Assembly (NCBI GenBank): GCA_003233175.1
Contig: QIKY01000371.1
Location: forward strand, 1 to 64,000
Source of the DNA: Planctomycetaceae bacterium
GTDB lineage: Bacteria; Planctomycetota; Planctomycetia; Pirellulales; Pirellulaceae
Reading direction: 5' to 3'
Length of the DNA stretch: 64,000 nt
In this document: positions 16,953-24,369 of the stretch, piece after piece
How the letters are laid out: every line of letters begins with the position of its first letter
Numbering within the stretch: position 1 is the first letter of the stretch
The notes under the pieces: generated by a model
Seen by the model: only the letters and a program-made list of their open reading frames with translations
The model's database searches: none
What the model was told of the DNA's origin: nothing
Program-made: the position numbers and the translations under genes

Positions 16953-17756
16953 ATGACAGCAACGGTTTTGAAAACACGAATCGCGCTGCTGGGAGGAATT
17001 TACAGCAACTACCTGGCTTTGGGCGAAGCGCTCCTCGATATCAAGCAACTTGGCGTCGATGCTATTTATTGCCTGGGCGACATGGGCGCCTTCGGCCCTT
17101 ATCCGAATCGCACATTTCCCTTGCTGCGCGAGAACAACGTGCTTTGCCTGCAAGGCAATTACGACGACTCCATCGGCAATCAGCTCGACGATTGCCAATG
17201 CGGCTACACCGACCCGCGCGACAACCACTTCGCCCAAATCAGTTACGACTACACGCTGGCCAATACATCGGCGGAGAATCGTCGCTTTCTGCGCGGCCTG
17301 CCCACCGAAATTCGTTTTGAATTGGGCGCCCTGCGCGTGCTGTTGTGCCATGGCAGTCCTCGAAAAACGAACGAATTTCTGTGGGAATCGGCCACGTCGT
17401 CGCACTTTCTCGAATATCTGGCCGACGAACATTCCTCCGACGCGACGTTCGCCACGCATACGGGCGTCAAGTGGCGTCGGGAACTTTCCGGCGGGCGGCA
17501 GTTCGTCAATGTAGGTGTTTTAGGACGGCCGGAGAACGATGGCCGGCAATGTGTGTGGTACACGCTGTTGGAGTGGTCGGCGGCGGCGGGGCTTGCGATC
17601 ACTTTTCGACCGCTGGACTACGATTTCCGCCGGCTGGCCCAGGAAATACGCCAGGAAGGATTACCGGAAGAGTTTGCCCAAACGGTCGAAACCGGGTGGT
17701 GGACCACCTGCCTGGAAATTCTTCCGGGAAAAGAACGTAGCCAAGGCAAACATTAA
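16953..17756 (+). CDS. Metallophosphoesterase-fold protein with altered metal motifs
   Basis: 267 residues. The calcineurin-like fold is recognisable: LGDMGAFGPYP (Asp43), QGNYDD (Asn69), CHGSP (His133), and NVGVLGRPENDGR where relatives have NPGSVGQPRDGD. Motif I reads LLGGIYSN (14-19) instead of ISDIHGN, so the usual Asp and His are Gly and Tyr. The usual GHTH reads THTG (168-171). Two or three metal ligands are therefore missing or moved. The gene follows the radical SAM gene by 3 bp. The rest of the protein is well formed, which suggests a distinct subfamily and not a decaying gene. A nuclease, phosphatase or non-catalytic role cannot be distinguished. Confidence 0.82.
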   Translation: MTATVLKTRIALLGGIYSNYLALGEALLDIKQLGVDAIYCLGDMGAFGPYPNRTFPLLRENNVLCLQGNYDDSIGNQLDDCQCGYTDPRDNHFAQISYDYTLANTSAENRRFLRGLPTEIRFELGALRVLLCHGSPRKTNEFLWESATSSHFLEYLADEHSSDATFATHTGVKWRRELSGGRQFVNVGVLGRPENDGRQCVWYTLLEWSAAAGLAITFRPLDYDFRRLAQEIRQEGLPEEFAQTVETGWWTTCLEILPGKERSQGKH

Positions 17757-17929
17757 CGCCGCTGCGCCCGTACTAAAGGCGGCGCAAGAGTCGCAAACGC
17801 CTCGATCGGTCCGTTTTTCCCAGACCTTTCTCTTGCTACTTTTTTGGCACAGATTCCCTGGTGCGTAAAGGCCGTCTTCACGATAACATGTAGATATCTC
17901 GGCAACCTTCAACCCTAGGACTTTCCCCG

Positions 17930-18712
17930 ATGCATAAGCCGTTTTTTCTGGCGGCGCTGATTTTTTTCGTTGTTCCGATGGCGCCGTTGCGGGCGGCTGA
18001 AATCCAGCCATCTGTTTCCCAAACGCCTGTTTCCCAAATACAGGGCCACACTCCCTCCGACTCGCAAAACCGCTGGTTTGCCGTGGCGTTGCGTTTGGGC
18101 GCGGAGAGTTTCAACGAACGGCGATCCGCTCGGCGGGAGCTTGAGGCAGCCGGGGCTGGTGCGTCGTCGGCGTTGGCGGGCGCCGTGCTCCATGGAAATC
18201 GAGAAGCGGCGCGCGTTGCCTATGCGTTACTTTTGTCGCGGCTGCAAAGTGCGTCGCCCGAATTGCAAACGTCATCGAAGTCGGCGCTGCGTACGATTGC
18301 CCGCGCCAAACACTCCATCTATTCGAGGCGCGCCCTGGCGCTTCTCGAAGCGGAAAAAGAGGTGGAGCGACAAATGTCGCAACCGATAGGGGAGTTGCCG
18401 GATTTTTTACGCGGGGTCGATGCGATCGCCTTTGAGGTGCGCAATGGAATCCAGGAACTGCGTATCGATGAAGCCGCGCGGCGCGTGACGATCAGCCGAT
18501 CATCCAGCGGAGTTTTGACGATTCATGTCGCCGCCACGGGTGGCGCCGCCGAAAAACCTCTCTCCGTTTCGGCGAAAAACCCCGCCGCCCTGCGAACCTC
18601 CGCTCCTCAAATGTACGCCCTTTATCGTCGTTACGCTCGACTTTTGAGCGGTCGTCCGGCATGGGCGCGGGGCGCCGGTTCCGAAGTCGCGACACAAAAA
18701 GGCGACCATTAA
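17930..18712 (+). CDS. Exported protein of unknown function
   Basis: 260 residues. An N-terminal signal peptide (about 1-22, ending PLRAA) is clear. Residues 45-150 are Ala/Leu/Arg-rich helices that resemble HEAT- or armadillo-like repeats (FNERRSARRELEAAGAGASS; REAARVAYALLLSRL). A compact C-terminal part contains VRNGIQELRIDEAARRVTIS, which looks like beta strands. I do not recognise a named family. The gene stands alone, 173 bp after the phosphoesterase gene, and is followed by a palindrome. It probably acts in the periplasm. Confidence 0.75.
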   Translation: MHKPFFLAALIFFVVPMAPLRAAEIQPSVSQTPVSQIQGHTPSDSQNRWFAVALRLGAESFNERRSARRELEAAGAGASSALAGAVLHGNREAARVAYALLLSRLQSASPELQTSSKSALRTIARAKHSIYSRRALALLEAEKEVERQMSQPIGELPDFLRGVDAIAFEVRNGIQELRIDEAARRVTISRSSSGVLTIHVAATGGAAEKPLSVSAKNPAALRTSAPQMYALYRRYARLLSGRPAWARGAGSEVATQKGDH

Positions 18713-18766
18713 GGCGAGCGGCGGATGAAAATTTGCCACGTTATACTTCACGCGGCTGGCAATGGC

Positions 18767-18859
18767 TCGTTTAACGGCAAGCCGCAGGCGACTGTGTTTT
18801 CTGTTCTGCCCGAACGCGTGGGTTCAAAACGCAGCCGCCTGCGGCTCGCCGTTAAACGA
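18767..18859. repeat. 24-bp-arm palindrome
   Basis: The left arm 18767-18790 begins TCGTTTAACGGC and pairs with 18836-18859 with one mismatch. The spacer is 45 nt. It is a single copy in this window and lies between two plus-strand genes. Confidence 0.8.
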
Positions 18860-18905
18860 AAAACGCGGATGGTAAATCCTCATCTGTCGCAAGCCTAATC
18901 ATTGA

Positions 18906-19718
18906 ATGGCTTTAACCGTGCCGGAGCAAGATAATTTCCCGCCCCGAAAAGGAAAGCAAGGCGTCTCTCCGCCAGAATTGCAGGCGGGCGAAGTCTCGGT
19001 GGCCGCCGTTGCGTTAGACGCCTACTCAAACAACATCGCGTCGGCGGGCGCGGAAAAAACATCGCCCGAAGCTGCATCTCTTCTCTCCGACGACGAACAA
19101 GAACGCGCTTCTCGATTCCTCTTCGACCGCGACCGGCGGCGTTTCACACACTGCCGCGCCGCGCTGCGGCGAATCGTGGGCGCGTATCTCGACGTTCCGC
19201 CGCAGTCGCTACAGTTTGGCTACCAAGGGCTGGGCAAGCCGTTTGTACTCTCGCCCCATCGGCGGAAGTTGCATTTTAATGTCAGCCATTCGCACGAGCA
19301 GGCGTTGATCGCGGTTTCTCATGATTTCGAGATCGGCGTCGATATAGAATATTTGGCGCGTCGAACCAAGTCGGTGCTGGCCTTGGCGGAACGGTATTTT
19401 TCAGAGGCGGAGCGCGGCGAAATTGAAGCCGCGCCGGCGGAAACACAGCGGCGCCTCTTCTTCCGTTGCTGGACGCGCAAGGAGGCTTTTCTCAAGGCCA
19501 CGGGAACCGGGCTCACTTTCCCACTCGACCAATTCTGCGTCTCTCTTGAGGCAAGCGGCGAGCGGCTGCTGTGTTCGATTCGCGACGATACGCGAGCCGC
19601 CAGGCGTTGGTCGCTGGTGCATCTCGACGCAACGCCAGGATATTTGGCGGCTTTGGCGTCGGAACAGACGATCGGCCATGTGCGCCAATGGCGGTTTCCT
19701 TCCAGCCTTTCCAGTTGA
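18906..19718 (+). CDS. 4'-phosphopantetheinyl transferase, Sfp type
   Basis: 270 residues. Conserved Sfp-family motifs are present: KLHFNVSHS, IGVDIE (metal-binding Asp and Glu) and FFRCWTRKEAFLKATGTGL, the W-x-x-KE-x3-K motif. It transfers phosphopantetheine from CoA to carrier-protein serines. The first 50 residues are poorly conserved, and the start ATG at 18906 lacks an obvious ribosome-binding site, so the true start could be internal. No polyketide, peptide or fatty acid synthase gene is nearby, so the carrier-protein partner must be elsewhere. It ends convergently with a TadE-like gene across a bidirectional hairpin. Confidence 0.92.
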   Translation: MALTVPEQDNFPPRKGKQGVSPPELQAGEVSVAAVALDAYSNNIASAGAEKTSPEAASLLSDDEQERASRFLFDRDRRRFTHCRAALRRIVGAYLDVPPQSLQFGYQGLGKPFVLSPHRRKLHFNVSHSHEQALIAVSHDFEIGVDIEYLARRTKSVLALAERYFSEAERGEIEAAPAETQRRLFFRCWTRKEAFLKATGTGLTFPLDQFCVSLEASGERLLCSIRDDTRAARRWSLVHLDATPGYLAALASEQTIGHVRQWRFPSSLSS

Positions 19719-19724
19719 CGCGTG

Positions 19725-19757
19725 AGCAGCCCGGCTTTTTCAAAAATCCGGGCTGCT
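19725..19757. terminator. Bidirectional terminator hairpin between convergent genes
   Basis: AGCAGCCCGG and its complement with a TTTTT/AAAAA inner stem lie between the stops of the transferase gene (plus) and the TadE-like gene (minus). It is a divergent member of the recurrent GCCCGGC family. Confidence 0.75.
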
Positions 19758-19785
19758 GAGCCGGACCCCGTTTTTTTTCGCTCGC

Positions 19786-20196
19786 TTAAAACCCGGTGTA
19801 TTCGCGGTTCAAGGTGCAACTGGCTTGGAGATTTTGGCCCGAGAGAAAAAACGGCGCCAGATAGCTGTTGGCGTCGAACGGAATCGAGATATCCACCGTG
19901 ACGATCGTGTCGGTGTCTTGGATCACGGCCGGCGTGACGGTAACCGTTCCGCTGACGCCCACCACCGCCAGCGTATTCTCCGCGGTTTGCTGCACGGTTG
20001 CCGCGTTGGCGCCCGGAATAATGCCGGCCCGAGCGCCCTCGTAGGCCGCATTCATCGCCGTGTGCCGAATCATGTTGGCCCGCCCAAATTCGATCGCCGC
20101 GAAAACAAACATGAATAAGATCGGCAGCGTGAGCGCCAGTTCGACGGTCGTCGAACCTCGGCGAAGAGATCGTGTTTTTCGGCGACGTGTATTCAT
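19786..20196 (-). CDS. TadE-like pilus/secretion protein
   Basis: 136 residues. The basic N-terminus RRGSTTVELALTLPILFMF followed by a single membrane helix and AAIEFGRANMIRHTAMNAAYEGARAG is the TadE signature (PF07811-type): a type IV pilin-like processing segment with the conserved Glu, then a predicted periplasmic domain. It is the last of three same-strand genes (TadE, VWA/TadG, TadE) between 21994 and 19786. These are minor pseudopilin-like parts of Flp/Tad systems. No Tad ATPase or secretin lies in the window, so the machine is encoded elsewhere. Confidence 0.88.
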   Translation of the reverse strand: MNTRRRKTRSLRRGSTTVELALTLPILFMFVFAAIEFGRANMIRHTAMNAAYEGARAGIIPGANAATVQQTAENTLAVVGVSGTVTVTPAVIQDTDTIVTVDISIPFDANSYLAPFFLSGQNLQASCTLNREYTGF

Positions 20197-20246
20197 CGGT
20201 TGATACCTTAAGGAATAGTCCTGAAATAAGTTACCGGTTGTCGATC

Positions 20247-20281
20247 AAAAAAGCCCGGCATTTTCAAAACGCCGGGCTTTT
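20247..20281 (-). terminator. Terminator hairpin family copy after TadG-like gene
   Basis: AAAAAAGCCCGGCATTTT and a complementary arm with one change (AACGCC) and a 1-nt loop. It lies between the TadG-like gene stop (20400) and the TadE gene start (20196), so it may end the upstream transcript and give the last TadE gene its own promoter. Confidence 0.75.
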
Positions 20282-20399
20282 AATTCGGCATGTAAATTCA
20301 GGACTGTTCCTAAGCGGCTGAAAATGTGACATGCGCATTAAATCGGATGCAATTTTGTCAATCCTTGCCGGGCGGAGTAGAGGGCCCTGTTCTTTTGCA

Positions 20400-21557
20400 T
20401 CAGTCGGTGAGTACGACCGGAAGCGTCAACGCGATCTGGCGGAAGGCGTCTTTCAGCGCCTGCGCGTCGGGCGCGTGGTAATGATTTCCGCCTGTCGCGG
20501 CGGCTACGTCGATCATTTGTTGCTGGTCGGCGCCGTCGCTGAACGTGACGGTATGAATCGTGATATTGAGCGCGTTGGCGTCGATGGCCGCTTCCAGCGG
20601 CGAGCGGCCGGAATTATGCACGCCATCGGTCAAGAGGACGACCGTCTTGGCGGCCAGCGGACGTACGGCCGATCCGGTAAGGATCGTGACGGCGTCGTCT
20701 ATTCCGGCGGAAATACTTGTTCCTCCCGGTATGGGTTGGGTCGATCGCGCGGCCATGGCGGAACGCACGGAATTGTAATTATCTGTCAGACCGATTTCGA
20801 TGTCGGAGGCGTGGTAGTGGCCATCGCACCAATTTCCGGCGGAGGCGAACGTCACGAGCGAAAGGTGTTCATCTTGATCGGTGCCTTCAAGTTCGACGAT
20901 AAAAGCCTCGTGCGCCACGGCGGCGGCCGCCCAGCGGCTCAACGTGGGATGCGGCGCCAGGCAATATCCATCGGGGTAGTCCGGTATGCCGGTCGGGTAG
21001 CTCCAGTCGGTTCCAGACAGATCCCAGGCCATGGATCCGGAGCGATCCAACACCAGGCAAATATCTCGGTCGAGTTGCGACGCCGTCGAAACCCGCACCG
21101 GCGCGAACGAATCGACATTCAGCAACGGGCCAAAAAAGAGGGCCACTTCTCCCGATTGCGAGGTCGCCGAACGATTCCCGGAAACGCGAACCGCCGTAAA
21201 AGGCTGGGCCCCGGCGGTGAACAACCAGGTGCCATCCGGCTGCAAGGTCGAGGCGCCTAGCACGACGTCTTCGCTGGTGAGCAGTAAGGGAACGCCCGCC
21301 GTTACGTTTCTCGCGGCGGCGTCGATCGCGGCTTGCACCGCCGCGCTGCCGCTTTGAGTTCGAGAAAGCGCTTCCGCTCCAGCACGAGCAGAGGCGTCGG
21401 TGGCGGCTCGCAGTTCGGTGCGCACCAGTTGCATCCTGGCCACATCGACCGAGAAAGCGGCCATCGCGACAAAAACAACGAGCAACACGGCCACGAGTAC
21501 GGCCATTGCGGCGCGACGATCTTTTTTCCTCAGATGCTTCAATGTTGTGCTAGTCAT
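20400..21557 (-). CDS. TadG-like protein with VWA domain
   Basis: 385 residues. A basic N-terminus is followed by one membrane helix (about 17-40) and DVARMQLVRTELRAATDASARAGAEAL, the TadG (Flp pilus-assembly) N-terminal signature. From residue about 165 a von Willebrand factor A domain begins with the MIDAS motif DRSGSM and later GGTSISAGI and LLTDGVHNSG. It is anchored in the inner membrane with the VWA domain outside. It lies 38 bp after a TadE-like gene and 200 bp before another, so the three form a Tad-type cluster. VWA-TadG fusions are common in planctomycetes. Length is typical. Confidence 0.9.
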   Translation of the reverse strand: MTSTTLKHLRKKDRRAAMAVLVAVLLVVFVAMAAFSVDVARMQLVRTELRAATDASARAGAEALSRTQSGSAAVQAAIDAAARNVTAGVPLLLTSEDVVLGASTLQPDGTWLFTAGAQPFTAVRVSGNRSATSQSGEVALFFGPLLNVDSFAPVRVSTASQLDRDICLVLDRSGSMAWDLSGTDWSYPTGIPDYPDGYCLAPHPTLSRWAAAAVAHEAFIVELEGTDQDEHLSLVTFASAGNWCDGHYHASDIEIGLTDNYNSVRSAMAARSTQPIPGGTSISAGIDDAVTILTGSAVRPLAAKTVVLLTDGVHNSGRSPLEAAIDANALNITIHTVTFSDGADQQQMIDVAAATGGNHYHAPDAQALKDAFRQIALTLPVVLTD

Positions 21558-21595
21558 GGCTGAGTCGCTTCTACTGGTGTGAAAACTCGTTACAA

Positions 21596-21994
21596 CTACT
21601 CTTTGACCATGTTGGTCGTGGCTGACATGTTTGTTGTGTTAATATTGAGAATGGGAATAATTGAAAACGTGTCCGCGGGAACCGTGACCGTCACCGCGAT
21701 CGGAGTTCCCCTGGCCGTGTTTTCGACGTCCGCCGGATTGAACACGATCGTCGCGTTGGTGATCCCCCGACCCGCCAGCACTTGCTGAGCCCGCGCATCG
21801 GCGTCGGCGGTCGTGGCGTTGTTTTGAATCGCCACCCGCGCCGCTTCGTAGGTCGTGGAAACGAGCGCCTGCCGCAAAAAAATAAGATTACACGTTTCTA
21901 TCGCGCCGAACGTGAACGCCACCAGAATGGGCAATGTCAACGCCAATTCGACCGCCGCGACTCCGCGCCGAGGTACATCACGTTTGGTCTTCAT
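21596..21994 (-). CDS. TadE-like pilus/secretion protein
   Basis: 132 residues with the TadE pattern: RRGVAAVELALTLPILVAF, a membrane helix, then AIETCNLIFLRQALVSTTYEAARVA. The C-terminal predicted periplasmic domain is beta-rich. It is the first gene of the three-gene Tad-like cluster and probably carries its promoter upstream of 21994. It shares the same architecture as the TadE-like protein at 19786-20196 but the sequences are only moderately alike. Confidence 0.87.
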   Translation of the reverse strand: MKTKRDVPRRGVAAVELALTLPILVAFTFGAIETCNLIFLRQALVSTTYEAARVAIQNNATTADADARAQQVLAGRGITNATIVFNPADVENTARGTPIAVTVTVPADTFSIIPILNINTTNMSATTNMVKE

Positions 21995-22317
21995 GGCGGA
22001 TTCCTCGACATAACCTCACAATGGAAGGCGGCCGATGCACGCCGGCTGAAAAATTCAGCACAACGGTGAGGCAAAAACGCAACCTTCCAACACTCAAGAC
22101 GGCGCATGGCGAAAGAGCACATTGCCGACTGTCGAAAGCCTACCTTACAAACCGCCGGCGTGACGCCGTAAACTTTGAAATAACGGCTGGTAAGCCTCCG
22201 GCTTGATGAGAATTCCATAACACCATTGCACAGAATAGATCTTGGACAGGTGCTTCGTTGGGCAACGCCACTTTTGACTGTTTAGCCTGGAAAGCAGGGT
22301 GTTTGTTGGTTTCAAGG
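21995..22317. other. Intergenic DNA between Tad cluster and transposase relic
   Basis: No supported gene. Part of it probably derives from the decayed transposase 3' end, because frames resembling that end continue to about 22260. The minus-strand Tad promoter should lie close to 22000. Confidence 0.45.
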
Positions 22318-22994
22318 TCATGTGATGCAGGATTTGATTTTATCGACGTCGATTCCAAGATTGAGATAGAACTTGGTGCGCGTTTTCGTGTGCGACTTTT
22401 TCGTTTTGACATTCGATTTCATCGAGGATGTAGTCTTTTTCAGCATGCAGGATCGTTGGCCCTGCTCTTCCGGCAGATAAAGTTGACTAACGAGGAGAGT
22501 GTGAAATTCCGGCGTCGAGTAACCCAAATGAACGCCCACGATGCAGTTCTCAACTTTGCCCCGGTTGCCATGGTATTGACGAACGGCTCCGGCCGTACTG
22601 GAGCCGCTCTTGGCGATTCCTGATTCATCCACCGTGCCAATGTTTCGGCGTGTGCATGGTCGCGAGCGATGATTTGTCGGCGGCGATTTCGCGATCTCGC
22701 ATTTGCTCCTCATTCCACTTGATCGATTCGAGAAAACGTTGTAGCGTTCTGGGAGCACGGCCCAACTTCAAGGCAATCGCCTCGCAGCTCTTTCGTTGCA
22801 TGTCCGATAATTGGCCCTTCGCGTAACCGCTTCACATAAACACTTAACAAACGTCGGCCGGCAAAACAGTCGGCGAACATCGCCAGAAACAGAAACAGAA
22901 ACAGAAACAGAAACAGAAACAGAAACAGAAACAGAAACAGAAACAGAAACAATGTCAACTGTCGACCGAGGTTCTTGATCTCGCTAAATGTCAT
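22318..22994 (-). pseudogene. IS701-type transposase, frameshifted relic
   Basis: Read on the minus strand, an N-terminus MTFSEIKNLGRQLTL (start 22994) runs into LAMFADCFAGRRLLSVYVKRL, then after a frame change FLESIKWNEEQMRDR, and in a third frame GTVDESGIAKSGSSTAGAVR, then QYHGNRGKVENCIVGVHLGY and TLLVSQLYLPE. These are characteristic IS701-family tracts, including the catalytic-region VDE. At least two frameshifts and a shortened C-terminus mean it is dead. A hexanucleotide expansion interrupts the N-terminus. No flanking inverted repeats of a complete IS were found. Confidence 0.82.
22885..22950. repeat. (AGAAAC)11 microsatellite
   Basis: Eleven perfect copies of AGAAAC in 66 bp. On the minus strand they encode an alternating Leu-Phe run within the N-terminal part of the transposase relic. 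Confidence 0.95.
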
Positions 22995-23041
22995 CGTGGC
23001 GGATCCTAATAGAAGACCAATTCCAGCAACTACTTGAGATC

Positions 23042-23106
23042 CTAACGCAACCCCTGTTTGGCGTTTCAAACGCGGAGTTTGATGCTAACCCACCAAGTTG
23101 TGTTAG
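23042..23106 (+). repeat. 65-bp TIR element, copy 2
   Basis: The termini CTAACGCAAC and GTTGTGTTAG match copy 1 in length and layout, with the internal TCAAAC/GTTTGA stem. It lies just upstream of the transposase relic start. Confidence 0.88.
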
Positions 23107-23169
23107 AAGGTATTAGCACAAAAGTGGCGCTGCCCAATTAAGGAGCGTTCGAGAAATAGTTCTCGTATA

Positions 23170-23216
23170 GTCGCCTTTCGCTGCGAAAGAACCGTACTTT
23201 CGCAGCGAAAGGCGAC
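23170..23216. repeat. 20-bp-arm palindrome (CGCTGCGAAAG family), copy 1
   Basis: GTCGCCTTTCGCTGCGAAAG at 23170-23189 is repeated inverted and perfect at 23197-23216 with a 7-nt loop. A related copy is at 53158-53240; both are preceded by GGAGCGTTCGAG about 25 bp before. It lies 30 bp upstream of the phosphoesterase gene. Confidence 0.88.
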
Positions 23217-23245
23217 GCTCATTGCCCGAACGGTCCTGAATCACC

Positions 23246-24046
23246 ATGCTGCGTATTGTTTGGCTAACGGATGTGCATCTCAATTTTGTTGAGGTTGAGG
23301 ATCGCAGTGCGTTTTTTGCCAGCGTTTGCCAAGAATCGCCAGACGCCGTATTGCTCACCGGCGATGTTGCCGAAGGGCCCGATATTGTTTCTCACCTGCG
23401 AGCCATGGCGCGAGAAATTTCGGCGCCGATCTATTTCGTGCTCGGCAATCACGACTTCTACCGCGATTCCATCGTTGAGGTGCGCCGCCGCATGAGCCGC
23501 TTGTGTGAAGAGACGCCCTCGCTGGTTTATTTGACGGCCGAGGAGGTCGTGCCGCTTACTCCGAGCATTGGTCTGATTGGCCACGATGGCTGGGCCGACG
23601 CCCGCCTCGGCGACTACGAACATTCGCTCGTCATGATGCACGACAACCATCTGATCAAGGAGTTGATCGGCTACAACAAACAGCAACGCTGGGATGTTCT
23701 GAAACGTCTCGGCGATCAGGCCGCGGCGCATATTCGCCGCGTGCTTCCACTGGCTCTCGGCCAGTTCCCCGAAGTGATTTTGGCCACGCACGTGCCGCCG
23801 CTGCGCGAAGCGTGTTGGCATGAAGGGCAAATTTCCGACAACCAATGGGCGCCGCATTTCACCTGCAAAGCCATCGGCGACGCCATTCTCGACATCATGC
23901 AATCGCACCCCGACCAGCGGCTCACCGTCTATTGCGGACACACCCACGGCCAAGGCCGCTGCCAGCCGCTGGAGAATGTCGAAATTTTCACAGGCGGCGC
24001 CCAGTACGGCGAACCCGCGATCGTGAGCACGTTCACCATCGAGTAG
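23246..24046 (+). CDS. Calcineurin-like metallophosphoesterase
   Basis: 266 residues with all five metal motifs: TDVHLNF (D-x-H), LLTGDVAEG, VLGNHDFYR, ATHVPPL and CGHTHGQ. The fold should therefore be catalytically competent, unlike the protein at 16953-17756. Substrate and partners are unknown. It is monocistronic, with a palindromic repeat immediately upstream. No signal peptide is visible, so it should be cytoplasmic. Neighbouring genes do not indicate a pathway. Confidence 0.92.
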   Translation: MLRIVWLTDVHLNFVEVEDRSAFFASVCQESPDAVLLTGDVAEGPDIVSHLRAMAREISAPIYFVLGNHDFYRDSIVEVRRRMSRLCEETPSLVYLTAEEVVPLTPSIGLIGHDGWADARLGDYEHSLVMMHDNHLIKELIGYNKQQRWDVLKRLGDQAAAHIRRVLPLALGQFPEVILATHVPPLREACWHEGQISDNQWAPHFTCKAIGDAILDIMQSHPDQRLTVYCGHTHGQGRCQPLENVEIFTGGAQYGEPAIVSTFTIE

Positions 24047-24369
24047 GAAGCGTGAAACAATGCGTTCGCGAATTCGCGAATTCGCGTGTGAGAAGCCCGG
24101 CTTTTGCAGGTCGGTGCGGCTCACAAGGCCGCCCTCGCGCCCTAGAATTGAAACAAAAAGACGGCGTCGGTCCTTGAACGCCAACACAAGGTCGGCCAGC
24201 GCTGCTGAATAAGGAGTATTTGTCGCCAGTTTCGGCGTATTTACGGCGGAAATCGGCCTGAAATGTGCCGAAAAACGGGTTTTAAGTCAATTACTCGCGG
24301 TATACTTGCGGCAGCGGCGGTTGTGGCCGAAACTGTGAGCCAGGCGCATTTTTTTCCAGAGACGAGCCG
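24047..24369. other. Intergenic DNA upstream of defence-like pair
   Basis: No gene is supported. A perfect 20-bp palindrome (CGCGAATTCG doubled) occurs at 24067-24086, and a truncated GCCCGGCTTTT word follows. The AAA ATPase gene promoter should lie in the last 150 bp. Confidence 0.45.

Noticed and set aside
22885-22950. CRISPR array
   Set aside because: The repeat is a perfect hexanucleotide microsatellite with no spacers and no cas genes nearby.
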